Source of the DNA: Prochlorococcus sp. AG-315-I14 | Lineage (GTDB): Bacteria > Cyanobacteriota > Cyanobacteriia > PCC-6307 > Cyanobiaceae | Direction: 5' to 3' | Length of the DNA stretch: 7,886 bases | Assembly (NCBI GenBank): GCA_003283665.1 | Contig: QBWF01000025.1 | Location: 1-7,886, forward strand | In this document: piece by piece, positions 5,630-7,886 of the stretch | Numbering within the stretch: the stretch's first letter is position 1 | Layout: every line of letters starts with the position of its first letter | Notes under the pieces: generated by a model | What the model was told of the DNA's origin: nothing | Seen by the model: the letters and a program-made list of their open reading frames with translations, nothing else | The model's database searches: none | Program-made: the position numbers and the translations under genes

Positions 5630-7886
5630 ATGGCCAAGGAACGGCTGAAACCTATATCGTTGCAACAAGAAATGCAGCGCTCTTACCTCGAATACGCAAT
5701 GAGCGTAATCGTTGGTAGAGCGTTGCCTGACGCAAGGGACGGATTGAAACCAGTACAAAGAAGAATTCTCTTTGCCATGCACGAATTAGGTCTAACACCT
5801 GAAAGACCTTACAGAAAATGTGCTCGAGTAGTAGGTGATGTTTTAGGAAAATATCATCCTCATGGAGATCAAGCCGTTTATGACGCACTGGTAAGACAAG
5901 TCCAAGTTTTCAGTTCAAGGTATCCAATACTTGATGGTCATGGAAATTTTGGGTCTATTGACGATGACCCACCAGCCGCAATGAGATATACAGAAACTCG
6001 GTTAGCTAAAATTGCAAACGATGCAATTTTAGGAGAAATAGATTTAGAAACCGTTGATTTTTCCCCAAACTTTGACGGGTCGCAACAAGAACCAAATGTA
6101 TTACCTGCACAATTACCATTTTTACTTTTAAACGGCAGTGCGGGTATAGCTGTCGGCATGGCAACGAGTATTCCCCCTCATAATTTGAATGAAGTAGTAG
6201 AAGCTTTAATAGCAATAATTAAAAAACCAACTTTAACTGAAGAAAAATTATTAGAAATCATACCTGGTCCAGACTTTCCAACAGGAGGGGAGATTTTACT
6301 AAGCAATGGAATCAAAGAAACATATAAAAAAGGAAGAGGAAGTATATCTATGAGAGGCATCGCTCATGTTGAAGAAATGAACCCACGGAAAGGGAAACAT
6401 AAAAGAAGCGGTATTATAATAAATGAATTACCATATCAATTAAACAAGTCAGGGTGGATTGAAAAGTTAGCAGATTTGGTCAATAATGGAAAAGTTACTG
6501 GAATTGCAGATATTAGAGATGAAAGTGATCGAGATGGGATGAGAATTGTAGTTGAGTTAAAAAGAGATTCAAATCCACAAGAAATATTAGATTTTCTATA
6601 CCAAAAAACTTCACTACAAACTAATTTTAATGCAATTTTATTAGCTTTAGTTAATGGTCAACCAATACAATTAACATTAAGAAAGCTATTAGATAACTTT
6701 CTTGAATTTAGAGAAAATACAATATTACTTCGAACTAAGTTTTTATTAAAAAATATAAGAGCTAGAGAAGAGATCGTAGAAGCACTTATTCAAGCCATTA
6801 ATAATCTAAGGGAAATAATTCACTTAATTGAAGAATCCAAAGATACTATAGAAGCAAAAAATAAATTAACCAAAAATTTAAATATTAATGAAAGACAAGC
6901 GAATGGAATATTAGGAATGCCTTTAAAAAAATTAACAAGTTTAGAAAAAAACTCATTAAAAAATGAAATTAAAGATTTAAAAATTAAAAGAGAAGAGCTT
7001 CAATTAATTATTGATAATAGAGACGAGTTAATGAAAAAAATGGTTAAAGAATTAAAAGAACTAAAGAAGAAATTTGGCTCTAAGCGAAAGACTAAACTCA
7101 TTGAAGGAGGAGATGAGCTTATAGCAGAAAAGATAGCCAATCAAAGACCAAATAGAGAATTACAAAGACAACAAGCATTAAAAGCATTATCTGTAGATTC
7201 TGAAATAGTTATTCAAACAAGTAATGAAATTAAAATAGTTCCATCAACCACCATAAAAAAATTAAAATTAAAAGAAGAGTATATAAAAAACAAAGATCTA
7301 ATACCACCTAGATTAATTTGGCCTATTAAAAAAGTACCAAAAATTCTAGCAATTAGTGAGCATGGGAAAATAGGTATTCTAAAATGGGAGTTTGCTGGAC
7401 AAAAACCAGGAAAAATTGATCATTTTTTACCTGCAGGTCTAGAAAAAGAAAAGATAATAAATTTTATCCCATTACCAAATAAAAAAAATATTAGCATAGG
7501 ATTAATAAGTACAGATGGAAGATTTAAAAGAATATCAATTGACGAGTTTATGGATATGTCAAATAGAGCCACGACGATATTAAAATTAAAAGATAATGTG
7601 AAACTTAAAGCTGCTTTTATCTGCGAAGAAAATGGTTATATTTTTATTATTAGCAATATAGGTAGAATACTTAAATTTAAAATAACGAAAGAAAATATGC
7701 CTTATATGGGAAAATTAGCACAAGGACCAAACATGATGAAGCTATTCCCAGGTGAATTTATTATTAATGCTTTAAGCATAAATGAAAATGAATCTAAAGA
7801 TATAGTTTTAATTACACAAAATGGTTCTTTTATTAAACATAGCAGTAAATCAATAAGAACATCACAAAAAGGAGAACTAGGCAAAA
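5630..7886 (+). CDS. DNA gyrase / topoisomerase IV subunit A (GyrA/ParC-like; C-terminus off the right edge)
   Basis: This type IIA topoisomerase breakage-reunion subunit acts with a GyrB/ParE ATPase to pass one duplex through another. The first 752 codons are present. The N-terminal core is classic: [20 protein letters not shown] (18-37), [13 protein letters not shown] (38-50), the helix [21 protein letters not shown] (65-85), GHGNFGS (103-109) and the catalytic Tyr120 in [10 protein letters not shown] (116-125). [15 protein letters not shown] lies near 292-306 and a charged coiled-coil tower spans about 365-490, ending FGSKRKTKL. The C-terminal beta-pinwheel follows from about 520. The position where gyrases carry the GyrA box (QRRGGKG) reads KKLKLKEEY, so DNA wrapping may differ, and a topoisomerase IV or second-GyrA paralogue is as likely as the main gyrase. 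Gln81 and Asp85 are the equivalents of E. coli GyrA Ser83 and Asp87. ATG at 5630, no SD. The first 130 or so codons are visibly richer in GC than the rest, in step with stronger conservation. Confidence 0.93.
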   Translation, partial: MAKERLKPISLQQEMQRSYLEYAMSVIVGRALPDARDGLKPVQRRILFAMHELGLTPERPYRKCARVVGDVLGKYHPHGDQAVYDALVRQVQVFSSRYPILDGHGNFGSIDDDPPAAMRYTETRLAKIANDAILGEIDLETVDFSPNFDGSQQEPNVLPAQLPFLLLNGSAGIAVGMATSIPPHNLNEVVEALIAIIKKPTLTEEKLLEIIPGPDFPTGGEILLSNGIKETYKKGRGSISMRGIAHVEEMNPRKGKHKRSGIIINELPYQLNKSGWIEKLADLVNNGKVTGIADIRDESDRDGMRIVVELKRDSNPQEILDFLYQKTSLQTNFNAILLALVNGQPIQLTLRKLLDNFLEFRENTILLRTKFLLKNIRAREEIVEALIQAINNLREIIHLIEESKDTIEAKNKLTKNLNINERQANGILGMPLKKLTSLEKNSLKNEIKDLKIKREELQLIIDNRDELMKKMVKELKELKKKFGSKRKTKLIEGGDELIAEKIANQRPNRELQRQQALKALSVDSEIVIQTSNEIKIVPSTTIKKLKLKEEYIKNKDLIPPRLIWPIKKVPKILAISEHGKIGILKWEFAGQKPGKIDHFLPAGLEKEKIINFIPLPNKKNISIGLISTDGRFKRISIDEFMDMSNRATTILKLKDNVKLKAAFICEENGYIFIISNIGRILKFKITKENMPYMGKLAQGPNMMKLFPGEFIINALSINENESKDIVLITQNGSFIKHSSKSIRTSQKGELGK

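Noticed and set aside
5652..6360. Several minus-strand open frames of 60-78 codons
   Set aside because: All are antisense to the highly conserved N-terminal part of the topoisomerase gene and overlap each other; no family resemblance.
7702..7884. Minus-strand open frame of 60 codons at the right edge
   Set aside because: Antisense to the pinwheel domain of the topoisomerase subunit; no supporting signal.
1..7886. Mobile element, CRISPR array, tRNA/rRNA genes, defence or biosynthetic system
   Set aside because: No terminal repeats, transposase motifs, spaced direct repeats, cloverleaf-like blocks or defence-type domains were seen; all long frames are accounted for by conserved housekeeping or family-level genes.

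Overview
The window looks like a piece of a low-GC marine picocyanobacterial chromosome, most likely Prochlorococcus. The evidence is strongly AT-rich DNA (about one third GC by eye), Asn/Lys/Ile-rich proteins, tight gene packing, several GTG/TTG starts, weak Shine-Dalgarno sequences, and a gene set and order that I recall from that group. There the block (gyrase/topo IV A-like gene, TPR protein, queG, then a divergent DUF502-nusB-ftsY-RsbU-type phosphatase run) lies close to the dnaN/purL/purF end of the chromosome. The species call and the link to the origin are inference from memory, not something the sequence proves.

Layout. Left half, minus strand, read right to left from about 3518: a DUF502 membrane protein (2784-3518), nusB (2130-2762), ftsY (814-2133, overlapping nusB by 4 bp) and a GAF plus SpoIIE/PP2C-type phosphatase that starts with GTG at 751 and leaves the window at position 1. 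Short gaps (21 bp, -4 bp, 62 bp) suggest one operon. Right half, plus strand: queG, epoxyqueuosine reductase (3700-4653), a secreted TPR-repeat protein 17 bp downstream (4671-5546), and an 83-bp gap followed by a type IIA topoisomerase A subunit (5630 to the window end, its C-terminus missing).

The two halves diverge from a 181-bp spacer (3519-3699), the largest non-coding stretch. It holds a plausible -10 box for the minus-strand operon and a cluster of three overlapping inverted repeats. No tRNA, rRNA, CRISPR array, insertion sequence or convincing rho-independent terminator was seen.

Functionally the window is housekeeping: rRNA antitermination (NusB), membrane targeting of ribosomes (FtsY), tRNA wobble modification (QueG), DNA topology (GyrA/ParC-like) and a signalling phosphatase. 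I found no convincing undescribed system. The most worthwhile second looks are the topoisomerase subunit without a canonical GyrA box, the repeat cluster in the divergent promoter region, and the signalling phosphatase at the end of the nusB-ftsY run.
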